Below are positions 9,527 through 20,067 of a stretch of DNA of 47,962 bases, piece by piece. The stretch comes from Caldilineaceae bacterium (GTDB lineage: Bacteria > Chloroflexota > Anaerolineae > Caldilineales > Caldilineaceae). The notes beneath the pieces were generated by a model. That model did no database searches. It was given only the letters and a program-made list of their open reading frames with translations, and was not told the origin of the DNA. The stretch's first letter is position 1, and each line of letters opens with the position of its first letter. Location: assembly GCA_022824025.1 (NCBI GenBank), contig JAJEBF010000020.1:1-47962 (forward strand), read 5' to 3'. Both the position numbers and the translations under genes were made by a program.

Positions 9527-9551
9527 CCGGCCGCTGACGCCAAACGGCCGG
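9527..9551. terminator. Hairpin between convergent genes
   Basis: CCGGCCG (9527-9533) and CGGCCGG (9545-9551) can form a perfect 7-bp stem with an 11-base loop in the gap between the convergent Gfo/Idh/MocA and DUF1028 genes. There is no T run, so termination by the intrinsic route is uncertain. Confidence 0.4.
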
Positions 9552-9617
9552 GCCGCTCTCGGCTGCCCCGGAAGAGCGGTAGCCCGGCTGCAGCGTCGGC
9601 AGGGCAACTGCCGCGAC

Positions 9618-10610
9618 TCAATGCTGAGGAGGCCGCCGCCGCCGCCGTCTCCTCACTATCAGAAACACACCCACACCTGAACCCAACGCCAAGCCCAGGA
9701 CCAACGCAGCCAGTCCCCACAAAAACGGAGGCGCGTCGTCGCTACCGATTCCGCCAACCTCCACCTGCGAGGACTCGCCCCTGTCGTAGGCCTGACGCAG
9801 CAGAGCCACCGGGTTTTCCTCGCCAATACTTTGGGGCGGAACGGTCAGCCACCGGCTCAAGGCGCCTCCCTGGTCGCCGGTACGCGCCACCGCCAGGAAA
9901 GCGGACTGAGCCGTCTGTTCTTGAGGACAACGGCTGTCTCCCCCTTCCAGGGAGCCGGCCTCAAGAGCGGCGACCAGTCCGTCAGAGAGGACCGCGCCAG
10001 GCTGTTGCATAGCCTCTTGAAACGCTTCCAGCGCAGCGCTCACCACCGCCGGTCCCACCAGGATATTCCCCTGGGCCGAAACCGATGGGCCGCTGACTCC
10101 GCCGGCCCAGTCGGAGTTCTCGTCCCCGGTGAAATTCGCCTCTCCTTGAGCTAAGGTAGCCACGCCGTACTGCCTCGTCTGCACGGCGGAGTCACCCGAC
10201 ATGGCTGCGGCAACTGCATCCTGAGCAGATGCGCCGGCCAGTAAACGGCTCACAGCCCTGTCGATCCGATCGCTGTTCTGCGAATCCACCTGCGCCTGGG
10301 CCACAATTACCCCATGCCCGGGCAGCAGGCGGGCCAGTTCGACATTCCCGAGCAAGGAGATGTCGATATACACCTGATACCTTGTTTGCTCTGCGTCATT
10401 CCCTGACCCGCCGACAGCTGACTGGGATAGTCTGAAGGCGCTGGCGACGCACGTGGCCAGCGCAACGCCCACCTCGCCGCCATCAGGGTCGACAGCCACG
10501 ACCGACCAGGTGCCAGACGAACTGCTTTTTGAAGAGATTGTACTCCTGGCGCCGCAGGAAGTGGCCAGCAGGAGCGCGAAAACACCACCTGCAGCCCATA
10601 AGGGCTTCAT
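9618..10610 (-). CDS. DUF1028 (Ntn-hydrolase-like) lipoprotein with C-terminal membrane segment
   Basis: The start is placed at the ATG at 10608-10610 because it directly gives a lipoprotein signal (MKPLWAAGGVFALLLATSC) with GGGA upstream; an ATG at 10625 is possible. The mature domain shows the DUF1028 pattern: WSVVAVDPDGGEVGVALATC, then VIVAQAQVD, QYGVATL, WAGGVSGPSVSAQGNILVG. DUF1028 proteins are predicted Ntn-type hydrolases with unproven activity and are normally plain cytosolic proteins. Here the product carries a lipobox at one end and, at the other, a hydrophobic segment (FLWGLAALVLGLALGSGVG) followed by seven arginines, so it seems anchored twice outside the cytoplasm. The arginine block fits a stop-transfer. 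Function is unknown. Confidence 0.8.
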   Translation of the reverse strand: MKPLWAAGGVFALLLATSCGARSTISSKSSSSGTWSVVAVDPDGGEVGVALATCVASAFRLSQSAVGGSGNDAEQTRYQVYIDISLLGNVELARLLPGHGVIVAQAQVDSQNSDRIDRAVSRLLAGASAQDAVAAAMSGDSAVQTRQYGVATLAQGEANFTGDENSDWAGGVSGPSVSAQGNILVGPAVVSAALEAFQEAMQQPGAVLSDGLVAALEAGSLEGGDSRCPQEQTAQSAFLAVARTGDQGGALSRWLTVPPQSIGEENPVALLRQAYDRGESSQVEVGGIGSDDAPPFLWGLAALVLGLALGSGVGVFLIVRRRRRRRPPQH

Positions 10611-10668
10611 GCTTTTCCCACTCATCCTTGAGCGCCGCGTAAAATGAGCGGTGGTAAGTATCCCTAAC

Positions 10669-11412
10669 CTACCCATCGCGCCGCATGAGACTGAAACTCT
10701 GCGCCGTCGCGCCCCCGTCCGGCGCGCTCGCGAGGAACAGCGCAAGCGGCGCGACCTCCTCCGGCTCTTTGAACCACTCGCTATCGAAAGTGCCGGCCTC
10801 GCGCGCGGCCGGGCCGGGCATCATCGCCGTGTTCACCGGCCCCGGAATCAGCTCGTTGACACTGATATTGTCGCCCCGCAGCTCCTGGCCCAGCACACGC
10901 GTCAACATCCACAGCCCGGCCTTGGAGCTGCTGTACGCCGAAGAGCCGGGCGCGCCGCGGTGCCCCATCCCCGAGCCAATCGTAATGATCTTGCCCCCGC
11001 CGCGCGCCTTGAGGTGGGGGATGGCTGCCCGCGCGCAATAGTAGGCTCCCGTCAGATTGATCGCGATCGTCTGGCTCCAGACGGCCGCATCGCTCCCGGC
11101 CACCTCGCTCCGCCCCGGCGAGAAGCCCGCGTTGATGACCAGAATGTCCAGGCCGCCGAAACGCGCCGCAGTCTCCTCAACCGCCTTCTGCACCGATGCC
11201 AGGTCGGCCACGTCGGTCGTCACCGCCAGCGCCTGCCCGCCCGACTCCTCGATCTCGCCGGCCACGGCCTCGATCTCCGCACGCGTGCGCGCCGCGCAAC
11301 ACACTGCCGCCCCCGCGCCGGCAAAGGCGATCGCGATCGCCCGTCCAATGCCCCGTCCGCCCCCGGTCACCAGAGCCACCTTCCCGGCCAGCGACTGTCC
11401 TGAGTTCGTCAT
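10669..11412 (-). CDS. SDR-family oxidoreductase
   Basis: The start is chosen at the ATG at 11410-11412 (GAGG eight bases upstream), giving 247 aa, the standard classical-SDR size; a longer reading from 11496 adds an unrelated tail. TGGGRGIG (residues 16-23) binds the dinucleotide, NAG is at 94-96, Ser147 and Tyr160-x3-Lys164 (YSSSK) form the catalytic set, and NELIPGPVNT follows. It is similar to 3-oxoacyl-ACP reductase/glucose dehydrogenase types; the substrate is not predictable. It lies on the same strand as the DUF1028 gene, which starts 58 bases downstream of its stop, so the two may be co-transcribed. The C terminus AQSFSLMRRDG recurs as a short fragment near 9500. Confidence 0.93.
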   Translation of the reverse strand: MTNSGQSLAGKVALVTGGGRGIGRAIAIAFAGAGAAVCCAARTRAEIEAVAGEIEESGGQALAVTTDVADLASVQKAVEETAARFGGLDILVINAGFSPGRSEVAGSDAAVWSQTIAINLTGAYYCARAAIPHLKARGGGKIITIGSGMGHRGAPGSSAYSSSKAGLWMLTRVLGQELRGDNISVNELIPGPVNTAMMPGPAAREAGTFDSEWFKEPEEVAPLALFLASAPDGGATAQSFSLMRRDG

Positions 11413-11623
11413 CCCGTCTACCTCACTTGGTTTGCTGTGGTCAGTTTTCAGTTCTTCGTTGCAGCGGTTTCCTAAGCAACAGCCGATGGTGCCCACCCTT
11501 CACAATCCACCAAATTGACACATCCCAACCGATAACGCAGAATCAGGTGCGAACACCTGCCCAGATCCCGGCAGCCAACCCCTGGCCGGCCGCCGAGCCA
11601 GCCAAAAACCAAGAACTACCCTC

Positions 11624-12493
11624 ATGACACGCGTCGCACTTGAATCCACCGTAATCAGCCACGGCCTGCCCTATCCCGACAACCTCAGACTGGCCCATGA
11701 AATGGAGCGCATCATCCGCGAGCATGGGGCGGTTCCAGCCACCGTCGGAGTCATCGCCGGGGAGCTGATCGCCGGTCTCAGCCCGCAGCAGATCGAGCGG
11801 CTGGCCGCGCCGTCCGAACGGCATGTCGCCAAAGTAAGCCGCCGCGACCTGCCCATCGCCGTCGCCCGCAAGCTGGACGGGGCCACGACCGTCGCCGCCA
11901 CCATGTGGATCGCCCACCGCGCCGGCATCGAACTGTTCGCCACCGGCGGCATCGGCGGCGTCCACCGCAGCCGCGACCCCGGCCCCAACGCCGACGTCAG
12001 CGCCGACCTGCAGGAGCTGGCGCGTACCCCGCTCATCGTCGTCTGCGCCGGCGCCAAGGCGATACTCGACCTGCCGGCCACCCTCGAATACCTCGAAACG
12101 CACGGCGTCACCGTCATCGGCTACGGCGCCGATGACTTCCCCGCCTTCTACAGTCGCAGCAGCGGCCTTCCCGTCGATATCTGTTGCAAAACGCCCCAGG
12201 AGGTGGCCGATATCTGGCGTGCAAAAAGGGCATTGGATCTGGAGGGAGGTGTGCTGGTGGCGGTGCCTGTGCCGGAAGAGGATGAGATTCCCGCCGCCCA
12301 GATTGAACCGCAGATCGAGCAGGCGCTCGCTGACAGCGAAGCCGCCGGCCTGCGCTCCGCCGAGGTGACGCCCTTCCTGCTGCGCCGCATCGCCGAACTG
12401 ACCGGAGACCGCAGCCTGCGCGCCAATCTCGCCCTGCTGCGCAACAACGCCCGCGTAGCCGCCGCCATCGCGGTGGCGTTGGAAAACAAATAG
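11624..12493 (+). CDS. psuG: Pseudouridine-5'-phosphate glycosidase
   Basis: The 289-aa protein of the PsuG/indigoidine synthase A family starts with VALESTVISHGLPYPDN, followed by PATVGVIAGELIAGLS, KVSRRDLP, GATTVAATMWIAHRAGIELF, FATGGIGGVHR and VCAGAKAILDLPATLEYLE, all family signatures. The enzyme splits pseudouridine 5'-phosphate to uracil and ribose 5-phosphate with a metal ion in the cytoplasm. The partner kinase PsuK is not visible here. No ribosome binding site is evident ahead of the ATG, but the N terminus aligns with the family. It converges with ftsH. Confidence 0.95.
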   Translation: MTRVALESTVISHGLPYPDNLRLAHEMERIIREHGAVPATVGVIAGELIAGLSPQQIERLAAPSERHVAKVSRRDLPIAVARKLDGATTVAATMWIAHRAGIELFATGGIGGVHRSRDPGPNADVSADLQELARTPLIVVCAGAKAILDLPATLEYLETHGVTVIGYGADDFPAFYSRSSGLPVDICCKTPQEVADIWRAKRALDLEGGVLVAVPVPEEDEIPAAQIEPQIEQALADSEAAGLRSAEVTPFLLRRIAELTGDRSLRANLALLRNNARVAAAIAVALENK

Positions 12494-12525
12494 CGGCCAG
12501 GCAGGAAGCCCTGCGCTAGCCGCTA
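12491..12525 (+). terminator. Hairpin at the psuG/ftsH convergence
   Basis: TAGCGGC (12491-12497, including the psuG stop codon) pairs with GCCGCTA (12519-12525), with an inner CAGG/CCTG pairing. No T run follows, so it may act in both directions weakly or with Rho. Downstream, ATCAGCTGCT occurs twice and ATCAGCTTCT once, covering the ftsH stop region. Confidence 0.5.
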
Positions 12526-12550
12526 TCCGCGGGCAATCAGCTGCTTTCCA

Positions 12551-14434
12551 TCAGCTGCTGAAAATCAGCTTCTCAAACTCATTCCGCTCCAGAACTTCCT
12601 GCTCCAGAAGCGTTTCCGCCAGGAGTCCCAGCTTGTCCTGGTGCGTCGTCAAAACATCCTTGGCCCGCGAGTACGCCGTTTCGACTATCCGCCTCACTTC
12701 GCGGTCGATGGCCCTCGCCACATCCTCGCTGTAGGAGCGCCGCTCGCCCAGCTCCATGCCCAGGAACGGGTTGCTATCGCCCTGGACCAGCTGCATGGGG
12801 CCCAGCTCACTGCTCATGCCAAAGCGTGTGACCATCGCCTTGGCCAGTTTTGTCACCCGCTCCAGATCGTTGGCCGCGCCGGTTGTGATCTCCTCAAAGG
12901 TCAACTCTTCAGCAACGCGCCCGCCCAGCAACCCGGCCAGCTCGTCCTCATACTCGGCCTTGCTCTTTAGCAGGCGATCCTCATCCGGCAACGGCATCAC
13001 GTAACCCAATGCCTGCCCGCGGCTGACCAGGCTGATCTTCCCGACCGCGTCGGTATGTTCAAGCAGGGCCATCACCACCGCATGGCCCGCTTCATGGTAG
13101 GCCACCACGCGCCGCTCTTCGTCACTCAGTATCCGGCTCTTGCGCGCAGGCCCCGCCATCACCCGTTCGATCGATTCCACCAGTTCATCCATGCCGATGG
13201 CGCGCTTGTTGCGGCGGGCGGTCAGTATCGCCGCCTCATTGAGCAGGTTCTCCAGATCGGCGCCCACCATCCCCGGCGTCTGCTTGGAAATTACGTTCAG
13301 ATCGACGTCCGGGCCGAGCGGTTTCCCCCGCGCATGAACATGCAGGATCTCCTCGCGTCCACGGCGGTCCGGCCTGTCCACCACGATTCTGCGGTCGAAC
13401 CGGCCCGGCCGCAGCAGAGCCGGGTCCAGGATATCCGGCCGGTTGGTCGCGGCGATGACGATTACAGTCGTATCGCTGTCAAATCCGTCCATCTCGACCA
13501 GGATCTGATTGAGCGTCTGCTCCCGTTCATCGTTGCCGCCGCCCATGCCGGCCCCGCGATGGCGCCCGACCGCGTCGATCTCGTCGATGAAAATGATACA
13601 CGGCGCGCTCTTCTTCGCCTGTTCGAACAGATCGCGCACCCGGCTCGCGCCCACACCCACGAACATCTCCACGAATTCAGAGCCGCTGATGCTGAAAAAT
13701 GGCGCGCCCGCCTCGCCTGCCACCGCCTTCGCCAGCAGCGTCTTGCCAGTGCCCGGCGACCCCACCATCAGGACACCCTTGGGGATGCGCGCGCCCAGCG
13801 CCGCGAACTTCTCCGGCTCCTTCAGAAACTCAACCACCTCCTGCAGCTCCTGCTTGGCCTCCTCTGAACCGGCCACATCCTCGAACGTGACGGTCGGGCG
13901 GTCGGCCTCCTCCATCTTCTTGGCGCGGCTGCGCCCGAACTGCATCGCCCGGTTCTGCCCGCCCGCGCCCGCCTGGCGCATAATAAAGAAGAAGAAGCCG
14001 AAGATCAGAATCATCGGCAAGAGCATAATCAGCCAGTTGAAAAAGGCGCCGCTGTTGGGCGCACGCTCCACGTCAATCGGAATCGCGGCCAGCTGGTCCG
14101 CGGTCACGCCAAACGTCTTGAGCGAATCGAGCAGGCTTTCCCCCGACTCTTTGCGGCTGCGTTCGCGGCGACTGTCCGATATATGGACAATGATGTCGTC
14201 GCCCTGCACCACGATCCGCTGCACAGAGCCGTTGCGCACGTAGTCGGCCACCTGGTTCAAACCCAGCAGATTGTTGCCAGAACTTGGCGGATTGATAAAG
14301 AGGCGGTAGGCAAAGAAGATCAGAACCGCCACCAGAATCCAGATCCAGCTGCGTTTGAACAGCTGCCGGTAGCGCTCGTTTGGGTCTTCATCCGGAGGGC
14401 GATCGCCATCCGGTCTTTTCTCATTGTTCATCAT
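12551..14434 (-). CDS. ftsH: ATP-dependent zinc metalloprotease FtsH
   Basis: The 627-residue membrane AAA protease has two membrane segments (about 30-46 and 131-152) flanking a small extracytoplasmic domain. The AAA module has Walker A GSPGTGKT (225-232), Walker B IIFIDEID (281-287) and arginine-finger region LRPGRFDR (341-348). The zinc site is HEAGH (447-451) with a third ligand in ANDLERV. It degrades membrane and soluble regulatory proteins as a hexamer. Two adjacent ATGs occur at the start. Length and motif order are normal. The hairpin beyond its stop may end transcription. Confidence 0.98.
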   Translation of the reverse strand: MMNNEKRPDGDRPPDEDPNERYRQLFKRSWIWILVAVLIFFAYRLFINPPSSGNNLLGLNQVADYVRNGSVQRIVVQGDDIIVHISDSRRERSRKESGESLLDSLKTFGVTADQLAAIPIDVERAPNSGAFFNWLIMLLPMILIFGFFFFIMRQAGAGGQNRAMQFGRSRAKKMEEADRPTVTFEDVAGSEEAKQELQEVVEFLKEPEKFAALGARIPKGVLMVGSPGTGKTLLAKAVAGEAGAPFFSISGSEFVEMFVGVGASRVRDLFEQAKKSAPCIIFIDEIDAVGRHRGAGMGGGNDEREQTLNQILVEMDGFDSDTTVIVIAATNRPDILDPALLRPGRFDRRIVVDRPDRRGREEILHVHARGKPLGPDVDLNVISKQTPGMVGADLENLLNEAAILTARRNKRAIGMDELVESIERVMAGPARKSRILSDEERRVVAYHEAGHAVVMALLEHTDAVGKISLVSRGQALGYVMPLPDEDRLLKSKAEYEDELAGLLGGRVAEELTFEEITTGAANDLERVTKLAKAMVTRFGMSSELGPMQLVQGDSNPFLGMELGERRSYSEDVARAIDREVRRIVETAYSRAKDVLTTHQDKLGLLAETLLEQEVLERNEFEKLIFSS

Positions 14435-14609
14435 ACGGGAACACCCCTGAGACAGACGCCCGCTCCAGCCACAAGGCTGCGCGGGAACACGTCACTCTTC
14501 ACACGCTTACGCGTCTAGTATAACAGAGGAGGGGGCCGGAGTCAGTAAGGCAGAAACCAGTGTGCGGATGTCAACGGCAATGCGGCAGCGAACGTTGCCG
14601 AACCGTGCG

Positions 14610-15875
14610 TTACAGTTTGCGTAGTTGATCCGCGATGCTGACACCGGTGGCGTGGGTTTTTGCCTTGTGAATCGGCAGTTTGCCCCGGTGCCGCGTAACG
14701 TGAGGGATGGAAGATTCGTCCGGCTTATCGCTGAAACTGAAAATCAGACAACCGCGCTCCTTCAACCAGAGAACCGCCTCGCGCACCTCTTGCGTGATGC
14801 AGATCTCCTGGGAAAATCGTTCCTCCGCCGGCACGCTGTCGGCCATATTGTTCATATGCTCCAACGTGGCCACAAACTCCTCCCGCCGGAACTGTTTGAA
14901 CGGCGTCGGATCGCCCATCGAAACGGCCATGTTGACCGATTCGTGCGCCTGGCGCATCGCTTCGCCCACACGCCCGCCCCCCGCGATGCAGACTTCTGCA
15001 TAGCGCACAAACTGCTCAAATGTCTGGACCGCGCCGTCCTCAATTCGTTCAAGCAGATCGGTGCAGTCGAGGCCTTCGTTATTAAGAACAAGGCAAATAT
15101 AGGCCAGGTAGTCCTGGTTGTCCCCCGTCAGGTGATGATAGCGGGCGCGGTTGAGCTTTTCATAGTGCTGCGCAAACAGCGCGGCATTGAATTTGTCGCC
15201 CAGCAAGCTGCCCACGGTGCGGTACAACCCTTTCAGTCGCGCCACATCGATCGCTCGGTTGTTGCGCCCGCGCGCGCCAATCGCCGTCTTATCCAGATCC
15301 AGCACAACCACCGTATTCTCGTCTAACCGCAAACCGTTCCCCTGCGCCCATCTGATCCAATCCACCAGCTGGCTCCAGCGGTTTGCCTCGAACATGCCGG
15401 TGTCTTCGTCAGCAACAAACTGCTCCGGCTCGCGCGGCCTTTCGTTGCCGATAAAGCAGGCGCTGGGCAACACTTCGGCGTCCCCAAGCCCCACCAACGC
15501 CCCATTGTCGAGCGGCAACTCGGACGCCCCGCGCAGGGAACGCATTACCTGGAAAGTATTTCCGTCGCCGGAGAGCGTATCGCCAATGAAGAGCAACTCT
15601 TCCACCGCAGAGTTGCGCCGCTCCTGCGCCTGTTTCAGGATCCAAAGAGCGACCTGGGCATACGACTCGTCCTGCTTGCGCGGTACGGAAGGTGCGGGCA
15701 ACCCGAGTTGGTGGCGGGCCGACTTCAGACCGGGAATCTGCCCCGAAATCGGCTCCAGGCTGCGGTAGACCACCAGATCGCCGACAAGCTCATCCAGGGA
15801 CGTCAGTCCAAAGTTCTCAACGGCAATCGGATAGGCTTCTCTCGTTTGCGAATTGGCCAACTCTGCACCTTCCAT
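14610..15875 (-). CDS. HAD-like hydrolase family protein, uncharacterised
   Basis: The 421-residue protein does not match a named family by eye. Residues 189-197 read VVVLDLDKT, a good HAD motif I with nucleophile candidates Asp193 and Asp195, and the C-terminal part has LIFSFSDKP, like motif II (hhhS/T). The N-terminal third separately has ELLFIGDTLSGDGNTF, which looks like a HAD motif IV (GDT-type) segment, so the protein may contain a split or doubled HAD fold. A cytoplasmic phosphatase role is a guess. The ATG at 15873-15875 is the only good start. It stands between ftsH and the aspartate operon on the same strand as both, with gaps above 170 bases on each side. Confidence 0.65.
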   Translation of the reverse strand: MEGAELANSQTREAYPIAVENFGLTSLDELVGDLVVYRSLEPISGQIPGLKSARHQLGLPAPSVPRKQDESYAQVALWILKQAQERRNSAVEELLFIGDTLSGDGNTFQVMRSLRGASELPLDNGALVGLGDAEVLPSACFIGNERPREPEQFVADEDTGMFEANRWSQLVDWIRWAQGNGLRLDENTVVVLDLDKTAIGARGRNNRAIDVARLKGLYRTVGSLLGDKFNAALFAQHYEKLNRARYHHLTGDNQDYLAYICLVLNNEGLDCTDLLERIEDGAVQTFEQFVRYAEVCIAGGGRVGEAMRQAHESVNMAVSMGDPTPFKQFRREEFVATLEHMNNMADSVPAEERFSQEICITQEVREAVLWLKERGCLIFSFSDKPDESSIPHVTRHRGKLPIHKAKTHATGVSIADQLRKL

Positions 15876-16046
15876 TTCCGTCCTCGGTTTCTTCGCCGGC
15901 CTTGAGCGAATCCTCCTGACTCAAAGCGGTGATGTCATCTGGGACCAAGTCTGTACGACACATTCTTGCCGTTGCGCTGCTACAGATTCTACCCTATGGC
16001 AGCCCATACCGAAAAATTTCGTGTCCTTGGCGCACGACCGCAGCGG

Positions 16047-17177
<1,131 letters not shown>

Positions 17178-17259
17178 CGCTATCCTCTGTCCCAACTGGT
17201 ATCTACCCGTTTCCTCACAACTCCGCCTCCGTCAATCCACCTGCAACCGATCGCAGCAG

Positions 17260-18393
17260 TCACTGGCCACGAACCACTGTCCTCTGCAGTTCCACAATAT
17301 CGCTCAGAACGCCGGCCGCCGTCGCCTCCACCCCGGCCCCGCGGCCCTGTATCACCAGCGGATTCGGGCTGTACCAGCGGCTGTAGAACTCCACCAGGTT
17401 GTCGGTCCCGGTCAGACGGCCCAACGGGCTGTCCTTCGCAACCGCGGTCGGGCCGACGCTGCACGCGCCGTCAGAAAGCGTGGCCGCATAGCGCAGAACC
17501 TTGCCCTCCGCAGCCGCGGCCTCAACCTGTTTGCGGTACTGCGCATCCAGCGCAGGCAGCGCCTCCAGAAAATCGTCAACGCTCAGGCCGGCCATCCGCT
17601 CCGGGTAGAGGCCGCTGACTTCGACCTCCTCCATCTCCACGCGCCAGCCCATCCCGCGCGCCAGAATCAACGCCTTGCGCGCCACGTCCACGCCCCCCAG
17701 ATCATCGCGGGGGTCCGGCTCCGTGTAGCCCAACCGGTACGCCTCCGCCACCGTCTCACTGAACGAGCGCCCCTCTTCCAGGCCAGTCATCAAATAGCCC
17801 AGCGTGCCGCTGAACGAACCCGCGGCCCGCTCAATCCTGTCGCCGCTGGATACAAGCCGGTTGAGCGTCGCGATCACCGGCAGCCCCGCGCCCACCGTCG
17901 TCTCCCAGCGGGCATGGCCCGGCATCCGGCTGATCCCGTCATACACATCCTGATCGACCGTCAACGGCTTCTTGTTCGCCAGCGCCACCTGACAGCCCCG
18001 TTCCAACGCCAGCAGCAGCGCGTCCGCCGTACTGTCCGACGCCGTGCAATCCACCACGACCGTGCCCGCCCTGCCCATCTCATCGACAATCGCTTCCGGG
18101 CTCCGGTAGGACCGGCCCAGCGGATGGGACGCAAGCGCGCCCCCATCCTCCTTGCGCTGCAGGATCTCCTCGATCAACGCTTCCGAAAACCCGCCTTCAG
18201 GCGCAGCGATCGCCCCGCTGCTGTCGCACAAGACCAGATAGCGGATGCGCAGGTCGTAAGCATCACGGTGAAAAGAACGTTGTTCCTCGATCTGACGCAG
18301 CAGGGCCCGCCCAACACCGCCCAGCCCGAAAAGAATGATCGGCTTCACCGTCTCTTCCGCCTGCCCCGCGGCCCTGCCTCCCCCATGATCCAT
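17260..18393 (-). CDS. hom: Homoserine dehydrogenase
   Basis: The 377-residue enzyme has the NAD(P)-binding motif ILFGLGGVGRALL, VVVDCTAS, VALANKKPLT (the conserved Asn-Lys-Lys), the catalytic domain GAGLPVIATLN, and SFSGTLGYLM plus GYTEPDPRDDLGG/DVARKALILAR, the standard homoserine dehydrogenase signature. It has no C-terminal ACT domain, so it should not be feedback-inhibited the way the long Hom proteins are. Its ATG overlaps the lysC stop as TGATG, suggesting translational coupling. The reaction is aspartate semialdehyde to homoserine. Confidence 0.96.
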   Translation of the reverse strand: MDHGGGRAAGQAEETVKPIILFGLGGVGRALLRQIEEQRSFHRDAYDLRIRYLVLCDSSGAIAAPEGGFSEALIEEILQRKEDGGALASHPLGRSYRSPEAIVDEMGRAGTVVVDCTASDSTADALLLALERGCQVALANKKPLTVDQDVYDGISRMPGHARWETTVGAGLPVIATLNRLVSSGDRIERAAGSFSGTLGYLMTGLEEGRSFSETVAEAYRLGYTEPDPRDDLGGVDVARKALILARGMGWRVEMEEVEVSGLYPERMAGLSVDDFLEALPALDAQYRKQVEAAAAEGKVLRYAATLSDGACSVGPTAVAKDSPLGRLTGTDNLVEFYSRWYSPNPLVIQGRGAGVEATAAGVLSDIVELQRTVVRGQ

Positions 18394-19838
18394 CAGACAA
18401 CTCCGTTTCCAAGTTCAAATGTGTCGTGAATCGCGCGGATCGCCTCATCGGCCGCAGTCTGCAGAATCACCAGACTGATGTTTGCCTCGCTCGACCCCTG
18501 CGCAATCGCGATCACGTTGATGTCCCGTGAGCCCAGCGCGTTGAAAACCCGCGCCGCAATGCCCGGCGTGCCCTTCATGCCGGCGCCGATCACGGCAACG
18601 ATTACGATATCCGGCTGGTTGCTGATCTCTTCGATCATATTCTGGGCCAGCTCGCGTGCGAATTCGACCTCGAGCGCGTCGATCACCGCCTCGCCCTCCG
18701 CCTCGGGCACGACAAAACAGATGCTCTGCTCGCTGCTGCCCTGGCTGATCATCAGCACATTGGCCCGCTGACGGGCCACCGCGTCGAACGTGCGCGCCGC
18801 AATGCCCGGCACGCCGATCATCCCCCGGCCCGCCACCGTAATCAGCCGCAGCTCCCGCACCGCCGTGATCGCTTTCACGCCATGGCGCAGTTGGCGCGTC
18901 TTCTCGACGATGCGCGTCCCCGGGTGGGAGGGATTGAATGTGTTGAGCACGCGCAGCGGGATTTTGCTCTCCACCGCCGGGGTGACGGTCTTCGGGTGCA
19001 ACACCTTGGCGCCGTAATAAGCCAATTCTGCCACCTCCTCGTAGGAAAGCTCCTCCATCGAGCAAGCGTTTTCAACGATGCGGGGATCCGCTGTCATCAC
19101 ACCGTCCACGTCCGTCCAGATCTGGATCTCGTCAGCATCCAGCGCCGCGCCCAGAATCGCGGCCGAATAATCGGAACCGCCGCGCCCCAACGTCGTCGGC
19201 ACTCCCTTCTCCGTCGCGGCCACAAAACCGGTCACGACCGGCACGACCCCGCTCTGAAGCATCGGCAGCAGCCGGTCCCGGCAACGGTCTGGCGTGGCCT
19301 CCATCAGCGGATTGGCGCTGCCGTACTGGTCATCGGTGATGATCAGCTCGCCAGCGTCAACAAACTGCGCCTTGACCCCGTTCGCCCGCAATACCGCCGC
19401 GACCAGCGGCGCGCTCAAACGCTCCCCCACGCCGCTGACGACATCCAGGCCCCGCTGCGTCAGCTCGCCCAGCACAGTGATGCTGCGGCACAGACGCTCA
19501 AACTCCCGCAGACGGTTGTCGAACAATCTGCCCAACCCCGCGCGTTCAACCCCGTCCTCGATCAGCTGACCGGCCACCACCTGGTGCCGCACCAGCAGCT
19601 GGCTGCGCGCGTCGCGGTAGGGGGTCTCGTCACCATCCGCGGCCGCCTGCGCCGCGTCGATCAGCGTGTTGGTCACCCCGCCCATCGCGCTCACAACGAC
19701 CAGTACGCCGGGGTGCTCCTCTGCGCTGGTTTCCTGGGACTGCTCTTCAATGGCGGCGGCCACGATTCCGGCCACGCTGTCAATCGACTCCGTTGTGCCC
19801 ACCGAGGTCCCGCCGAATTTCATCACAATCATACGCAT
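18393..19838 (-). CDS. lysC: Aspartate kinase with two ACT domains
   Basis: The 481-residue monofunctional aspartokinase has KFGGTSVG near the N terminus, TTLGRGGSDYSAA (nucleotide and aspartate binding), IWTDVDGVMTADPR, and a C-terminal tandem ACT pair (about 325-400 and 405-475; GVPGIAARTFDAV and GTPGIAARVFNAL are matching segments). ACT domains usually bind lysine or threonine for feedback control. Three in-frame ATGs lie within the first six codons. It is first in the lysC-hom-asd operon and preceded by promoter, SAM-I riboswitch and terminator, so transcription responds to S-adenosylmethionine while the enzyme probably senses an end-product amino acid. Confidence 0.97.
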   Translation of the reverse strand: MRMIVMKFGGTSVGTTESIDSVAGIVAAAIEEQSQETSAEEHPGVLVVVSAMGGVTNTLIDAAQAAADGDETPYRDARSQLLVRHQVVAGQLIEDGVERAGLGRLFDNRLREFERLCRSITVLGELTQRGLDVVSGVGERLSAPLVAAVLRANGVKAQFVDAGELIITDDQYGSANPLMEATPDRCRDRLLPMLQSGVVPVVTGFVAATEKGVPTTLGRGGSDYSAAILGAALDADEIQIWTDVDGVMTADPRIVENACSMEELSYEEVAELAYYGAKVLHPKTVTPAVESKIPLRVLNTFNPSHPGTRIVEKTRQLRHGVKAITAVRELRLITVAGRGMIGVPGIAARTFDAVARQRANVLMISQGSSEQSICFVVPEAEGEAVIDALEVEFARELAQNMIEEISNQPDIVIVAVIGAGMKGTPGIAARVFNALGSRDINVIAIAQGSSEANISLVILQTAADEAIRAIHDTFELGNGVV

Positions 19839-19886
19839 TCAACTCGCATATCTGTTCAACCCGCTCTACAGGGAATGCCTCCAAGT

Positions 19887-19920
19887 AAAAAAATACCTCG
19901 CGTCGTGCGGACGAGAGGTA
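19887..19920 (-). terminator. Intrinsic terminator of the SAM-I riboswitch
   Basis: On the minus strand TACCTCTCGTC and GACGCGAGGTA (within 19894-19920) form an 11-bp stem with one mismatch and a short loop, followed by seven Ts (19887-19893). It lies between the aptamer and the lysC start, as expected for the expression platform of a transcriptional OFF switch. Confidence 0.9.
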
Positions 19921-19936
19921 GCCGACCATTCCACTG

Positions 19937-20056
19937 CCTCTCATCTTCCAGAATCTATCTGCCGGAATTGGCACCTACGTCACAGAAGACCCTTCATCTT
20001 CCGTTACCGGGTTGCCGAGGCTTCACAGGGCCGGTCCCTCCGCCTCTCTGGATAAG
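19937..20056 (-). ncRNA. SAM-I (S-box) riboswitch aptamer
   Basis: Read on the minus strand, the leader begins CTTATCCAGAGAGGCGGAGG, continues GGACCGGCCCTGTGAAGCC and CGGCAACC, then GGTGCCAATTCCGGCAGA, and ends GAAGATGAGAGG. These are the conserved blocks of the SAM-I aptamer in the right order and spacing: the kink-turn region, the GGCAACC pseudoknot and the SAM-contacting GGTGCCAATTCC strand. An intrinsic terminator follows at 19887-19920 and lysC starts 49 bases beyond that. Binding of S-adenosylmethionine should free the terminator and switch off lysC-hom-asd. Control of the aspartokinase operon by SAM, in place of the more familiar lysine riboswitch, is the notable point. Confidence 0.96.
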
Positions 20057-20067
20057 AGTTCAGCTAT

